From the NCBI GenBank assembly GCA_000720995.1, contig JOEL01000020.1, forward strand, positions 124,001 to 188,000: a DNA stretch of 64,000 nucleotides. Direction: 5' to 3'. This document shows, one piece after another, positions 50,430 through 58,619 of the stretch; position 1 is the stretch's first letter; the number at the start of each line of letters is the position of its first letter. The translations under genes were made by a program, and so were the position numbers. The stretch is from Streptomyces celluloflavus (GTDB lineage: Bacteria; Actinomycetota; Actinomycetes; Streptomycetales; Streptomycetaceae). Below the pieces are notes generated by a model. That model did no database searches. It saw nothing but the letters and a program-made list of their open reading frames with translations, and was not told the origin of the DNA.

Positions 50430-52517
50430 GTGGACAGCGGTAGGGCCGATGGCGCCGGTGAGACCGTCCGCAATGTCGTGTCGGGCGACGCCGTGGTGAA
50501 CGGCCCGGTGTTCCAGGCCGGACGGATCGACTCCATCACGTTCGGCACCCCCACACCACTGACGCCGCGTCAGGTTCCCGCGCCCAGGGTGGGTTTCGTG
50601 AACCGTACGGCGGAGTTCGCCGAGCTGTCCGCGGCGGCCGGTGCCCACCGGCAGGACAGCCCGCCCGCCACGATCGTGATAACCGGCCTGGGCGGTGTCG
50701 GCAAGACCGAACTCGTCGCCCAGTGGGTCTGGCGCGAACTGGCCGACCGTTTCCCGGACGGACAGCTCTACGCGGACCTCGCCGAGGTCCGCCGGGACGG
50801 CGGCATCGACGTCGGTGGCGTCATCGGGACCTTCCTGCGGGCCCTGGGCGTCCACGAGAGCTTCATCCCCGCGGGCCTCGCCGACCGGTCGGCCCTGTTC
50901 CGCACGGCGACGGCCGGCCGCAGACTCCTCGTCGTCATCGACAACGCGCAGCACGCCTCGGAAGTGCGCCCGCTGCTGCCCAGCCACGGCCTGACCGTCG
51001 TCCTCAGCCGCACCCGGCTCGCCTCCCTGGTGGTGGACGGCGCGGTGCCGGTCACGGTCGAACCACTCGATCGCGACGCGGGCGTCCAACTGGTACGGCG
51101 CTGGCGGGATGCCGGGGCGGACGAGCGGGCGGACGACGGGGCGGCGGCCCGGCTGGTCGAGGTGTGCGGCGGACTGCCGCTGGCGCTGCGGGCGGCCGGT
51201 GAATGGCTCATCGAGCGGCCGCATCTGAGCCTGCAAGCCGTGGTCCGCGATCTGGCCGACGGGCGGTTCCCGTCCGGCGACGGCCGCGCACCGGTGGCGG
51301 CGGTCTTCGACGCGGTCGCCGAGACCTTCGCCGAACACACCCGGACCCTCTACCGGATCCTGGGCTGCTTCCCCGGCACCACCTTCACCGCCGCCCTCGC
51401 GCGGGCGGCCGGCGCGGAGCGGTTCGACGACGCGCTGCGCGATCTGCTCACCGCGCATATGGCCGTCGGCTCCGGCACGCCCGACCGGTTCCGGCTGCAC
51501 GATGTGGTGGCCGCGCACGCCCGCGCCCGTACCCGCGGCGAGCCGGCGGAGGACGTCCGGGCCCTGCGGCACCGGGTGACCGAGTTCTATCTCGCCACCG
51601 CCGCCCGCGCCGACCGGCTCGTCTTCGGCCCGCGCTTCCGCCTCCAGGAAGCCGCCGGGGACGGCACGACCGCCGAGGCGCAGGCGCTGTTCACCACCCG
51701 CGCCGAGGCGCTGGAGTGGCTCGACGCCGAACGTGCCAACCTCCTGGCGGTGCTGCGCGCCGCCGCCGACGAGGGCCGGTACGACGCCGTATGGCGCCTG
51801 TGCGAATCCCTCTGGGCGCTCTACCACAGCCGTAAGCACTACGCGGACTGGATCGAGTCCCACCGGCTCGGCATCGAGGCGGCGCGCCGGGAGGGCCGGA
51901 TCGACGCCGAGGTCAGAATGCGCAACCAACTGGCCCGCGCCCACTACGAACTGGGCGAGTACGAGCGCGCCGACGCCGAGCTGGACCGGGCCGGGGAACT
52001 GCTGGGATCCGTCGGGGACGCGCGGCTGCCCGGCATCGTCTGGGAGACCCAGGGCCTGCTCTGCCTCGCCCGCAGCCGCCCCGACGACGCCATCCGGCTC
52101 TTCGAACGCGCACTGCGCGCCAACGAGGGCGACGCCCACGGCATCGTCGTGCAGAGCTACAACCTCGGCCAGGCGATCCTCGCCGCCGGCCGTCCGCAGC
52201 AGGCCCTGGACCTGCTGACCGGGACGCTGACGAGGGCGGAAGCCGGCAACGACGACGCGATGCGGCCGCGCATCGGCATCGTCCGGGCGCGGTGCCTCCA
52301 GGCGCTGGGGCTGCTCGACGATGCGCTGGAGGCCGTCACCGACGCCGCGTTGCTGGCCGAACGGCTCGGCCAGGTGGTCAAGCTCGACCAGGCCCTGGCG
52401 CTCGCGGTGGAGCTGGGCGACCGTATCCAGAACGCCCAGGTGCAGCGCGCGAGCCGGGCGAAGGTCCGCGAACTGCGGGCGCACGCGGGAATCGCCGAAC
52501 CGGCGTTACCGGCATAG
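50430..52517 (+). CDS. STAND (NB-ARC/NLR-like) NTPase with N-terminal RHIM-like motif and TPRs; contains TTA codon
   Basis: A 695-residue protein. Residues 15-38 (NVVSGDAVVNG followed by PVFQAGRIDSITF) match the actinomycete NLR amyloid-type motif, whose core V-x-Q-A-G resembles the RHIM core. The NTPase domain has a P-loop GLGGVGKT (residues 86-93), Walker B LLVVIDNA, sensor-like VVLSRTRL and CGGLPLALRA. The C-terminal ~250 residues are TPRs (RNQLARAHYELGEYERADAEL, then DAIRLFERALRAN and further). NLR-like proteins oligomerise on sensing a trigger and nucleate an effector. GTG start with GGAGGGAG upstream. The codon three before the stop is TTA (52506-52508), so translation may depend on bldA tRNA. 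Confidence 0.85.
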   Translation: MDSGRADGAGETVRNVVSGDAVVNGPVFQAGRIDSITFGTPTPLTPRQVPAPRVGFVNRTAEFAELSAAAGAHRQDSPPATIVITGLGGVGKTELVAQWVWRELADRFPDGQLYADLAEVRRDGGIDVGGVIGTFLRALGVHESFIPAGLADRSALFRTATAGRRLLVVIDNAQHASEVRPLLPSHGLTVVLSRTRLASLVVDGAVPVTVEPLDRDAGVQLVRRWRDAGADERADDGAAARLVEVCGGLPLALRAAGEWLIERPHLSLQAVVRDLADGRFPSGDGRAPVAAVFDAVAETFAEHTRTLYRILGCFPGTTFTAALARAAGAERFDDALRDLLTAHMAVGSGTPDRFRLHDVVAAHARARTRGEPAEDVRALRHRVTEFYLATAARADRLVFGPRFRLQEAAGDGTTAEAQALFTTRAEALEWLDAERANLLAVLRAAADEGRYDAVWRLCESLWALYHSRKHYADWIESHRLGIEAARREGRIDAEVRMRNQLARAHYELGEYERADAELDRAGELLGSVGDARLPGIVWETQGLLCLARSRPDDAIRLFERALRANEGDAHGIVVQSYNLGQAILAAGRPQQALDLLTGTLTRAEAGNDDAMRPRIGIVRARCLQALGLLDDALEAVTDAALLAERLGQVVKLDQALALAVELGDRIQNAQVQRASRAKVRELRAHAGIAEPALPA

Positions 52518-52671
52518 GCGGCCGGGGGCCCGCCGCCCCTGGGCCCGGCCCGGCTCCCCGCGTCTCGCCGCCATCCACATCCACCTGCCCCGTCCTGCCC
52601 GTCTCCTCATCCTCCTCATCTCTCGTCATCCCTCGTCCTCGTATCCCGTTCCCGCCGTCCGGAGAGTGGTT

Positions 52672-54372
52672 GTGCCCCTGCTGCCCCGCCGCCACAAGAG
52701 GCGCCAGTGGTCGCGCTGGAACACCGTGGAAGAGGACGCCCAGGTCCTGGGGGTCGCCCGCACCCTCACCTCGGCGACCCGGCTGATGGACGTGATGCGG
52801 CTGTTGCGCCCGGAGGACGGCATCAGCGTGTCCTTCACCGTCAACCCCGGATCGGTCTTCGCCGACGGGCTGGAGGACTACTTCACCGGGCTGGGCGCCA
52901 GCGTGCTCAGCTGGCGGGAGGCCCGGCGGCGGTCCTTCGACCTGGCCGTCGCCTGTGCGGTGCACCCTTCCATGCGGCGGCTGGACGCCCCGCTCGTCGT
53001 CATGCCGCACGGCGCCGGATACAACCGCCTGGTCACCGAGTCCACCGGTGACGCGGCCGCGCCCGCGGGGTTGTCCCGGCGCGAACTGACGCGGTGGGGG
53101 CGGGTACTGCCCGCCGCGATCGGCGTCTCGCACGAGGACCAGATCGCGCGGCTGGCTGGGACCTGCCCCCAGGCCGTCCCCGTGGCCCGCCTCATCGGTG
53201 ACTACTGCTGGGACCGGATCGAGCAGAGTGTGCCCCGGCGCGATCTCTACCGGTCGAAGCTGGGCGTCGGACACGGCCGCCGACTGGTCGTCATCAACAG
53301 CACCTGGAGCACGCACTCGCTGCTCGGCCGGTGTCCCGACCTGCCGTTGAAGCTGGTCACGGCGCTGCCGGCGGACGAGTTCGCGGTCGCCCTCGTCCTG
53401 CACCCCAATGTGTGGGCACGGCACAGCCGGGACCGTGTCCACCTGCGACTGGCCGCGGCGATGGACGCCGGGCTGCTCGTCCTGCCGCCGGAGGAGGGCT
53501 GGCGCGCCGCCGTGATCGCCAGCGACTGGGTCGTGGGGGACCACGGCAGCACCACCTTCTACTCCGCCGCACTGCACCGCGTCCTGCTGCTCGCGGCCAC
53601 CGGCCTCGACGAACTGGACCCGGCCTCGCCCACCGCCGCCTTCAGCCGTGCGGCCCCCCGCCTCGACCCCGACGGCGATCTGCTCGAACAGCTCCTGACC
53701 GCCGCCGAGAAGCACACTCCGGAGGAGTTCCAGGGCCCCGTGGACCGGCAGCTGGCCGCCCGGGGCGAAGCCGGCCGACGGCACCAGGAGGTCATGTATC
53801 CGTTCCTCGGGCACCGGAACGTCACCCTTCCCCGGCATCACCCCGGGCCGGACCCCGTCCCCGAACCGTCCCCCGAGCGGCACCTGGGGCCCACCACCTT
53901 CGATGTGACGGGCACGGTACTGCCCGACGACTCCGTGGCGGTCCGGCGGTGGCCGGTCGTCGCCCACCACCACGAAGAGGCCCGCGGCTTCTACGCGGTG
54001 TCGGACCAGGAGACGCACGAGATCTGGCGGGCCACCGCGGCGGTGCTGGCCCGCACCGTCATCGATGCCGAACTCGGCCCCGAGGACTGGCTGCGCCACC
54101 ACATCCAGCACCCCAACTCCGGCCTCGACGTCGCCGTCACCGCCCTCGCCGACGACCGCTGCCTGCTCCTCCTGCGCCGCGGCGACCTCCTCCTGGAGGC
54201 CCACGCCCCACGGCCGTTCGGCAGCCCCCGCCCCCGTCTGGACCCGCTCCTGCTGGGCGCCGCCGTCACCGTATGGCTGAACGCGGCCCGCACCGCCGAG
54301 GAGCTGTCCCGGGGGCTGCTCATCCGTACGGGGACGCGGGCCACCCGGGTGGCCTTCACCGCGCAGCCATAG
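52672..54372 (+). CDS. GT-B-like protein (CDP-glycerol glycerophosphotransferase-like), function unknown
   Basis: A 566-residue protein. The middle resembles the GT-B fold of CDP-glycerol:poly(glycerophosphate) transferases and UDP-GlcNAc epimerases: ISVSFTVNPGSVFADGL, LVVMPHGAGYNRLVTES, AIGVSHEDQIARLAG, RLVVINSTWSTHSLLG, ALVLHPNVWARHS and VVGDHGSTTFYSAALHRVLLLA. The last ~110 residues are a separate alpha/beta region (RATAAVLARTVIDAELGPEDW). The N-terminus is basic. GTG at 52672 has GGAGAG upstream. It follows the STAND gene by 154 bp on the same strand across a CT-rich spacer. It could be a partner or effector of the STAND protein, but it lacks a matching amyloid motif. Confidence 0.6.
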   Translation: MPLLPRRHKRRQWSRWNTVEEDAQVLGVARTLTSATRLMDVMRLLRPEDGISVSFTVNPGSVFADGLEDYFTGLGASVLSWREARRRSFDLAVACAVHPSMRRLDAPLVVMPHGAGYNRLVTESTGDAAAPAGLSRRELTRWGRVLPAAIGVSHEDQIARLAGTCPQAVPVARLIGDYCWDRIEQSVPRRDLYRSKLGVGHGRRLVVINSTWSTHSLLGRCPDLPLKLVTALPADEFAVALVLHPNVWARHSRDRVHLRLAAAMDAGLLVLPPEEGWRAAVIASDWVVGDHGSTTFYSAALHRVLLLAATGLDELDPASPTAAFSRAAPRLDPDGDLLEQLLTAAEKHTPEEFQGPVDRQLAARGEAGRRHQEVMYPFLGHRNVTLPRHHPGPDPVPEPSPERHLGPTTFDVTGTVLPDDSVAVRRWPVVAHHHEEARGFYAVSDQETHEIWRATAAVLARTVIDAELGPEDWLRHHIQHPNSGLDVAVTALADDRCLLLLRRGDLLLEAHAPRPFGSPRPRLDPLLLGAAVTVWLNAARTAEELSRGLLIRTGTRATRVAFTAQP

Positions 54373-54397
54373 CCGTCCGCCGCGTCCCCGAGGCCGC

Positions 54398-54997
54398 TCA
54401 GCCGCGCAGGGGATTGGCCGTGAGATCGACCGCGGACTTGCGCGGGTCGGTGGCGGCGTAGGTGTTGAACTGGGTGACACAGGCGAGGACGAGGAGGCGG
54501 CTGACGCGGGGGTCGTGCACCGTGACCGTGTAGCGCGCCCGGACCCCGGCGAGGCGGGCGAAGGCGAAGCCCGCCGATTCGGCCGACCGGAAGCGCAGCC
54601 GGTACGAGAAGAGTGCGTCCCCCCAGGAGTGACCGAGCACCATCCGCAGCGGGGAGCTGTGCCGCAGCCTGCTGCCGGAGCCCTCCGGCAGCCCGCACAG
54701 GACGCCCAGATCGTGCTGGGTGAACGTCCAGTCGTCCGGGCGCAGCGTACGTTCCCGGTGGCGTACGGTGCCCACCTCTACGCGCTCCGCCGTCATGGCC
54801 GCGAACTCGGTGACGTAGCCGGCGAGTTCATCCAGGCCGGCGCCGGTGTAGACGCGGAAGGGGTACCGCGTCTCGTACGCGCCGTCCTTGTGCATACGCG
54901 CCGCCGGCTCCCGCTGCCCCTCCGGGCGGAGGAGGAAGGTCGTATGGGAACGGCCGTACTCGGCGGTGACGGTGAAGGAGTCGAGCGACTGCATCAC
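54398..54997 (-). CDS. Unknown protein, beta-rich, possibly tubby/LURP-like
   Basis: A 199-residue protein without a family I can name. It begins SLDSFTVTAEYGRSHTTFLLRPEG and alternates beta-type stretches with short loops (YPFRVYTGAGLDEL, RTLRPDDWTFTQHDLGVLCG, LGHSWGDALFSYRLRF). It ends in a helix-like VHDPRVSRLLVLACVTQFNTYA, reminiscent of the end of tubby/scramblase-type barrels; this is a weak resemblance. No signal peptide or membrane segment. Its start overlaps the next gene's stop by 4 bases (ATGA), so it is co-translated with the small acidic protein, and the pair is convergent with the GT-B-like gene. Confidence 0.6.
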   Translation of the reverse strand: MMQSLDSFTVTAEYGRSHTTFLLRPEGQREPAARMHKDGAYETRYPFRVYTGAGLDELAGYVTEFAAMTAERVEVGTVRHRERTLRPDDWTFTQHDLGVLCGLPEGSGSRLRHSSPLRMVLGHSWGDALFSYRLRFRSAESAGFAFARLAGVRARYTVTVHDPRVSRLLVLACVTQFNTYAATDPRKSAVDLTANPLRG

Positions 54998-55275
54998 GGC
55001 CTGCCGCCCGTCGCGCGGTGCCCCCGCTGCCGGTTGGCGGCGTCCTCGGTGCCCGCTCTGCTGAGCCGGGCGATGAGGTGCTTGATGTCGTCCACCTCCG
55101 AGCCGGCCTTGAGCTGTTCGTAGATCTCGTGCGTCAACTCCTCCTGGCGCGCGGTCTTGTTCCCCTCCAGTTCCTCTCCGAGCCGGTCGGCCGCCTCCGC
55201 GCGCTCTTCGGCAGCGGGATCCTCCGGCTGGTGGACGTCGGACCCGTCGGGGTGGGGCGAGTGGTACGAGGACAT
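54994..55275 (-). CDS. Small charged helical protein, unknown
   Basis: A 93-residue, highly charged protein. The middle (PAAEERAEAADRLGEELEGNKTARQEELTHEIYEQLK) is probably a long amphipathic helix or coiled coil, and the ends are disordered. I do not recognise a family. ATG at 55275 starts the unit (MSSYHSPHPDG); an in-frame ATG four codons earlier is possible. It lies 95 bp downstream of the WXG-type gene and is coupled to the 199-residue gene, so it could be a chaperone or partner in that unit. Confidence 0.6.
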   Translation of the reverse strand: MSSYHSPHPDGSDVHQPEDPAAEERAEAADRLGEELEGNKTARQEELTHEIYEQLKAGSEVDDIKHLIARLSRAGTEDAANRQRGHRATGGRP

Positions 55276-55370
55276 GTCGCGCTCCAAGACGTCGAAGAAC
55301 CGGGGGACCGCAGGATCGGGGGACGGGGAGTTGAAGGGGCGGTGAGTCGAAGAGGTGGTCGTGCCGGTGG

Positions 55371-56582
55371 TCAGGCGGAGGGGAGCATCCCGATACGCGC
55401 GGCGCCGAGCGTCGGGCTCCAGCCTCCGCCCTTCTCGAATGTGAAGCCGCGCTGCTCGACGTCGTCGATGAGGCTGCCCACGCTCGGCATGGGAGATTCG
55501 AGGGCCGCGGTCACCTTTTCGGCCTCGCTGGCAATGGTCTGCACCGCCTTGGCGATCCCCTCATAGATTTTCTCGATGACGGTGACGACTGTGACGATTC
55601 TCCGGACGATTTTGTAGATTTTATAGAGCTTGTACGCGGAGTAGATGCCCGCGCCGATATCCGCCAGCGGATCCTCCGGACCGAGCCCAGCCGCTTCGAT
55701 CGCCGCGTCTCCTGCCAGCATTTCCCCTGCCTGCTCGGCGAGTTGCTTGATCTCGTTGTTGATCAGGTTGTTGATCTCGCGCAGTGCGGACTGCACCAGC
55801 ACGACGATGGCGTCGTAGCCGACTTGATACGCCTTGGCCGTCATCTTGGCAGCGTCCCCGACCCCGCCGATACCCATCGTCCACCGGAACAGATAGGAGT
55901 CGAAGGCGGTGGCGGTGTCTCCCTGCCATTCGCTCCCGAGCGCCCAGGACCCCTTGCGCAGCGTTCCGGCCACGGTGTAGGTGCCGTCCCCCAGCGCGTC
56001 GTACGCATCGTGCAGATAGCGCAGCCGGCCGTAATTGCCGACGATGGGCTTCACCAGCAGTTCGACCAGACTCTGACCGGTGCAGAACATGAACACCTTG
56101 TCCGCGCCCCGGAGTTCGCTGTTGCGCCCTAGCAGCAACAACTGATGGTGGATGTTCTTCTCCGTGTCCGCGTCCGCGCCGGCCGGCTCCTTGAGGGTGA
56201 CGTCCTCATCGGTGAAGTTCCCGGCACGGGAACTGCCGGGGACCGCCCCGATGTCCGGAAAGTGGGACAAGGCGCCGGGATAGATGGCGTGCAGATCCGT
56301 CATGGCCTGGTGATCGGCCTTGGCGTAGTCGGCGCTCGTACGGTGGATCTTGTCCTCGATCACACCCATGCCCCGCCCGCACTGATCGAGTTTCCCGGAG
56401 AAGAAGTGCGAGGTTTCCGGGACGACTTCCCGTAGTAACAGGAGCAGCCCGTCCAGCCCGTCGGTATGGGCGCATTGGGTGCTGCTCCACCGGGAGAGCT
56501 TGCTCAGGTGATCGCTCTGTTTCGCCGTGAGACCGGCATAAGCGTGGAAATCGTCCTGCGGCGGTGCCTTGAAACCGGACAC
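55371..56582 (-). CDS. WXG/ESX-type (type VII secretion-associated) protein; contains TTA codon
   Basis: A 403-residue protein built like two WXG100-type helical segments around a central region. The second has the diagnostic turn GSEWQGDTATAFDSYLF (W-x-G). An alpha-helical region follows (ALREINNLINNEIKQLAEQAGEMLAG) and then hydrophobic stretches such as IYKIVRRIVTVVTVIEKIYEGI. ESX substrates and LXG-like toxins share this layout, but no toxin domain is evident at the C-terminus (MLPSA). GTG start with GGGGAGGG upstream. Codon TTA at 56434-56436 (complement) within a run of five Leu suggests bldA dependence. No ESX secretion machinery is in the window. Confidence 0.72.
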   Translation of the reverse strand: MSGFKAPPQDDFHAYAGLTAKQSDHLSKLSRWSSTQCAHTDGLDGLLLLLREVVPETSHFFSGKLDQCGRGMGVIEDKIHRTSADYAKADHQAMTDLHAIYPGALSHFPDIGAVPGSSRAGNFTDEDVTLKEPAGADADTEKNIHHQLLLLGRNSELRGADKVFMFCTGQSLVELLVKPIVGNYGRLRYLHDAYDALGDGTYTVAGTLRKGSWALGSEWQGDTATAFDSYLFRWTMGIGGVGDAAKMTAKAYQVGYDAIVVLVQSALREINNLINNEIKQLAEQAGEMLAGDAAIEAAGLGPEDPLADIGAGIYSAYKLYKIYKIVRRIVTVVTVIEKIYEGIAKAVQTIASEAEKVTAALESPMPSVGSLIDDVEQRGFTFEKGGGWSPTLGAARIGMLPSA

Positions 56583-57020
56583 TGACCCTCCCCGTCAGGC
56601 ATGCTCTCCGGCCCGCTCGCGGTCCGGAGACGGCGGACACGAATCAGCTCATCGCCTGATGCGGACACGGGCTCCGTCTCGCATGGGGGCGGGCCTCCCG
56701 GAGAGGTTAGGCGGTTCATGCCATGCCCGAATCAAATCGATCTCTCGGCCACACCTCGCCGGCCTCAACATTTCCCCATCTCACCATTTACCCCCCGTTT
56801 GCCTTGCCGCTCACCACTGGCCGCTTCTCGTTCATCGCGTGCAGCGGATAAGGGGGCCGGTGAAGGAGAAAGGGGGCAATGAGGAGTATGCGGATAAGGG
56901 GAATCCGGAGAACGCGACATGTCGCCCGGCAAGAGCGCGGCTCACGCTGGCGCTTCGTCACGGATACGAACAAGCCGGGCGGCCGCGACAGATGATCCCG
57001 CCGCCGTCGCCCGGCTCCGC
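56583..57020. other. Intergenic region, 438 bp, lower G+C
   Basis: No gene is supported. It holds the WXG gene's promoter region and a locally A+T-richer stretch near 56735-56800. GCGGATAAGGGG occurs at 56844-56855 and 56890-56901. One longer frame on the + strand (56569 on) has no coding character. Confidence 0.55.
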
Positions 57021-57530
57021 TCACGCCGCGAGTTCGTACGCCTCCAGCCGTTTGATCATGCGGCGGACGATCAGCAGCGGGATCACGCCGAACACTCCGA
57101 ACGACATATCGACCAGCTGCCAGTAGAAGGGAATTCCCCGGATCGAACCGCAGATCAGGGCCAGCGGAATGATCCCGGCGCACGCGATCATGCCGAATTC
57201 GATGACCCAGATATTGCGGACCGGATCCCGGAACGGGCCGTAGAACGCGACCGCGATCACCAGGTGCGCGAAGGCCAGCCAGTCGGTCCCGTACAGCACG
57301 AACGGATACTTCGCATCGGTCGCCACCAGGCCCTCGCGGGTCCGGCCGAGCCACTCCATCAGCCCCGGCACATGCTCCGGTACGGGCGAGCCGGCGGACC
57401 CCAACAGCTCTTCCAGCCACCGCACTTCGGTGACCAGCGGAAAAGCCGTCAGCCCACTCAGCACGAGACAGACGATGAAAACGGACAACCACCAGCGAAT
57501 GCGGCGCCGAAGCGCTCTGCGCTCCTCCAT
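57021..57530 (-). CDS. Four-helix membrane protein, unknown
   Basis: A 169-residue protein with four predicted membrane segments: WWLSVFIVCLVLSGLTAFPLV, WLAFAHLVIAVAFYG, IEFGMIACAGIIPLALICG and MSFGVFGVIPLLIVRRMI. A conserved-looking F-Y-G-P-F-R-D-P-V-R-N loop lies between helices 2 and 3. I do not recognise a family. ATG at 57530 is preceded by TACGCT six bases upstream and no SD, so the mRNA is probably leaderless. The N-terminus is basic (EERRALRRRIRW), which favours a cytoplasmic start. Confidence 0.75.
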   Translation of the reverse strand: MEERRALRRRIRWWLSVFIVCLVLSGLTAFPLVTEVRWLEELLGSAGSPVPEHVPGLMEWLGRTREGLVATDAKYPFVLYGTDWLAFAHLVIAVAFYGPFRDPVRNIWVIEFGMIACAGIIPLALICGSIRGIPFYWQLVDMSFGVFGVIPLLIVRRMIKRLEAYELAA

Positions 57531-57671
57531 GATCGGAGCGTACGCCCGGCCATCCGGCCTCCCGGCACCGGGCCCCGCCGGACGCGCCCGGGGCGGTGCC
57601 ACGTGTGTCGGCCCGGAACCGGCCGTGCGGGGCGACTCATCGCGCGGCCGGGGCGCGGTTCGCAGCGCTGC

Positions 57672-58193
57672 TCACGGCGCGGCTCGCGCGCGGTGCCGGC
57701 GTACCGCGTCGCGGTTGGCGCAGCGCTGGGTGCAGTAGCGCCGGCGCCCGGTGCGGGAGGTGTCGGCGAAGATCGTGGTGCACTCGGTCACGGCGCACCG
57801 CCCGAGCCGGTGCATGCCCCGCCCTGCCAGGTGCAGCGCGGTACCGACGGAGAACAGCGAGAACAGCAGGGAGCCGAGCGGCTGCCGGTCGTCGCGGTAG
57901 TGCAGGTGCCAGCCGCTGTCGGCGTGGTCGGTCAGCCGCGGGTGGGCGGCCGCCGCCGCCAGCATCCGGTTGACCAGCTCGGCGCGTTCCCGCCCGGCGG
58001 TGGCGTCGACGACCTTCTCCCACGCAGCCAGCGCGACCCGGGTGCGGTCCAGATCCTGCGGGGTGGCCGGGCGCTCCAGCACCAGCCCGGCGGCGCGGCA
58101 GCGGTCCGCGAGCTCCCCGGCGTCGGCCGGGCACCGGTTGGCGAGGTCCGCGGCCAGGTTCACGGCATCCTCGCCGTAAGGGTTGAGGTGCAT
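57672..58193 (-). CDS. CGNR-type zinc-finger regulator
   Basis: A 173-residue protein. The N-terminal ~125 residues are the ABATE-type stress-binding region (AVNLAADLANRCPADAGELAD, then a helical middle). The C-terminal zinc finger is RCAVTECTTIFADTSRTGRRRYCTQRCANRDAVRRHR; the name-giving CGNR stretch reads CANR here. The family binds DNA and probably senses stress. TGTAAT lies exactly six bases before the ATG with no SD, so the transcript is leaderless, and an inverted repeat overlaps it. It is divergent from an MFS transporter gene 426 bp away, a likely target. Confidence 0.92.
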   Translation of the reverse strand: MHLNPYGEDAVNLAADLANRCPADAGELADRCRAAGLVLERPATPQDLDRTRVALAAWEKVVDATAGRERAELVNRMLAAAAAHPRLTDHADSGWHLHYRDDRQPLGSLLFSLFSVGTALHLAGRGMHRLGRCAVTECTTIFADTSRTGRRRYCTQRCANRDAVRRHRARAAP

Positions 58194-58194
58194 A

Positions 58195-58217
58195 AGGCCA
58201 TTACATCAGTCTGGCCT
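58195..58217. promoter_or_regulatory. Palindrome over the CGNR gene promoter
   Basis: AGGCCA-N11-TGGCCT overlaps the predicted -10 and start of the leaderless CGNR gene, the expected place for an autoregulatory site. Confidence 0.6.
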
Positions 58218-58237
58218 GGACGAGACGCCACGCCGAG

Positions 58238-58315
58238 GTCCGGGAGGCAGGGGAGGAGGAACGAGGTACGGCGCCCGGTCCGGGAGGCGGCGGGAGGGAC
58301 GAGGCACCGCACCCG
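58238..58315. repeat. Imperfect direct repeat of about 40 bp
   Basis: Two adjacent copies starting GTCCGGGAGGC and ending ACGAGG...CCCG; the second is 2 bp shorter with a handful of substitutions. Confidence 0.75.
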
Positions 58316-58619
58316 GTCTTGGCGGCCGCCGAAGCCACCTCACCGCCGCGCCCCTCCCGCACCGAAGTCCGGACCAACTCCCCACGCCCCGAAGGCGGTG
58401 ACGTCGCCGCCGCCTTCCTCATACGGGGCGCGCGGCGCTTCAACGGACGACGCAATCACCGTCCGCCGCCGACCCAACAGCCGACTCCGCCAAGACAACT
58501 GGTGTACGCCGCCTGTCCGCAACGCAGTTGAAGCCCCCGTCGCCCACCTCCAGCGCGTCCGGATACCCGCTACCCCCCACACCCCGAGCACCCGGAACCC
58601 ACCACACACGGAGCCCACC

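Larger units (their letters stand above)
58194..58619. other. Divergent intergenic region, 426 bp
   Basis: No gene is supported. It contains the CGNR gene's -10 (TGTAAT, - strand 58205-58200), the palindrome at 58195-58217 and the imperfect direct repeat at 58238-58315. The right end holds a CGGAG ribosome site for the MFS gene; its promoter is unclear. Confidence 0.6.

Noticed and set aside
56919-58619. Upstream extension of the MFS transporter frame by about 570 codons.
   Set aside because: The extension overlaps two genes on the other strand and is Arg/His/Pro-rich without domains; ATG 58620 has an SD and starts helix 1.
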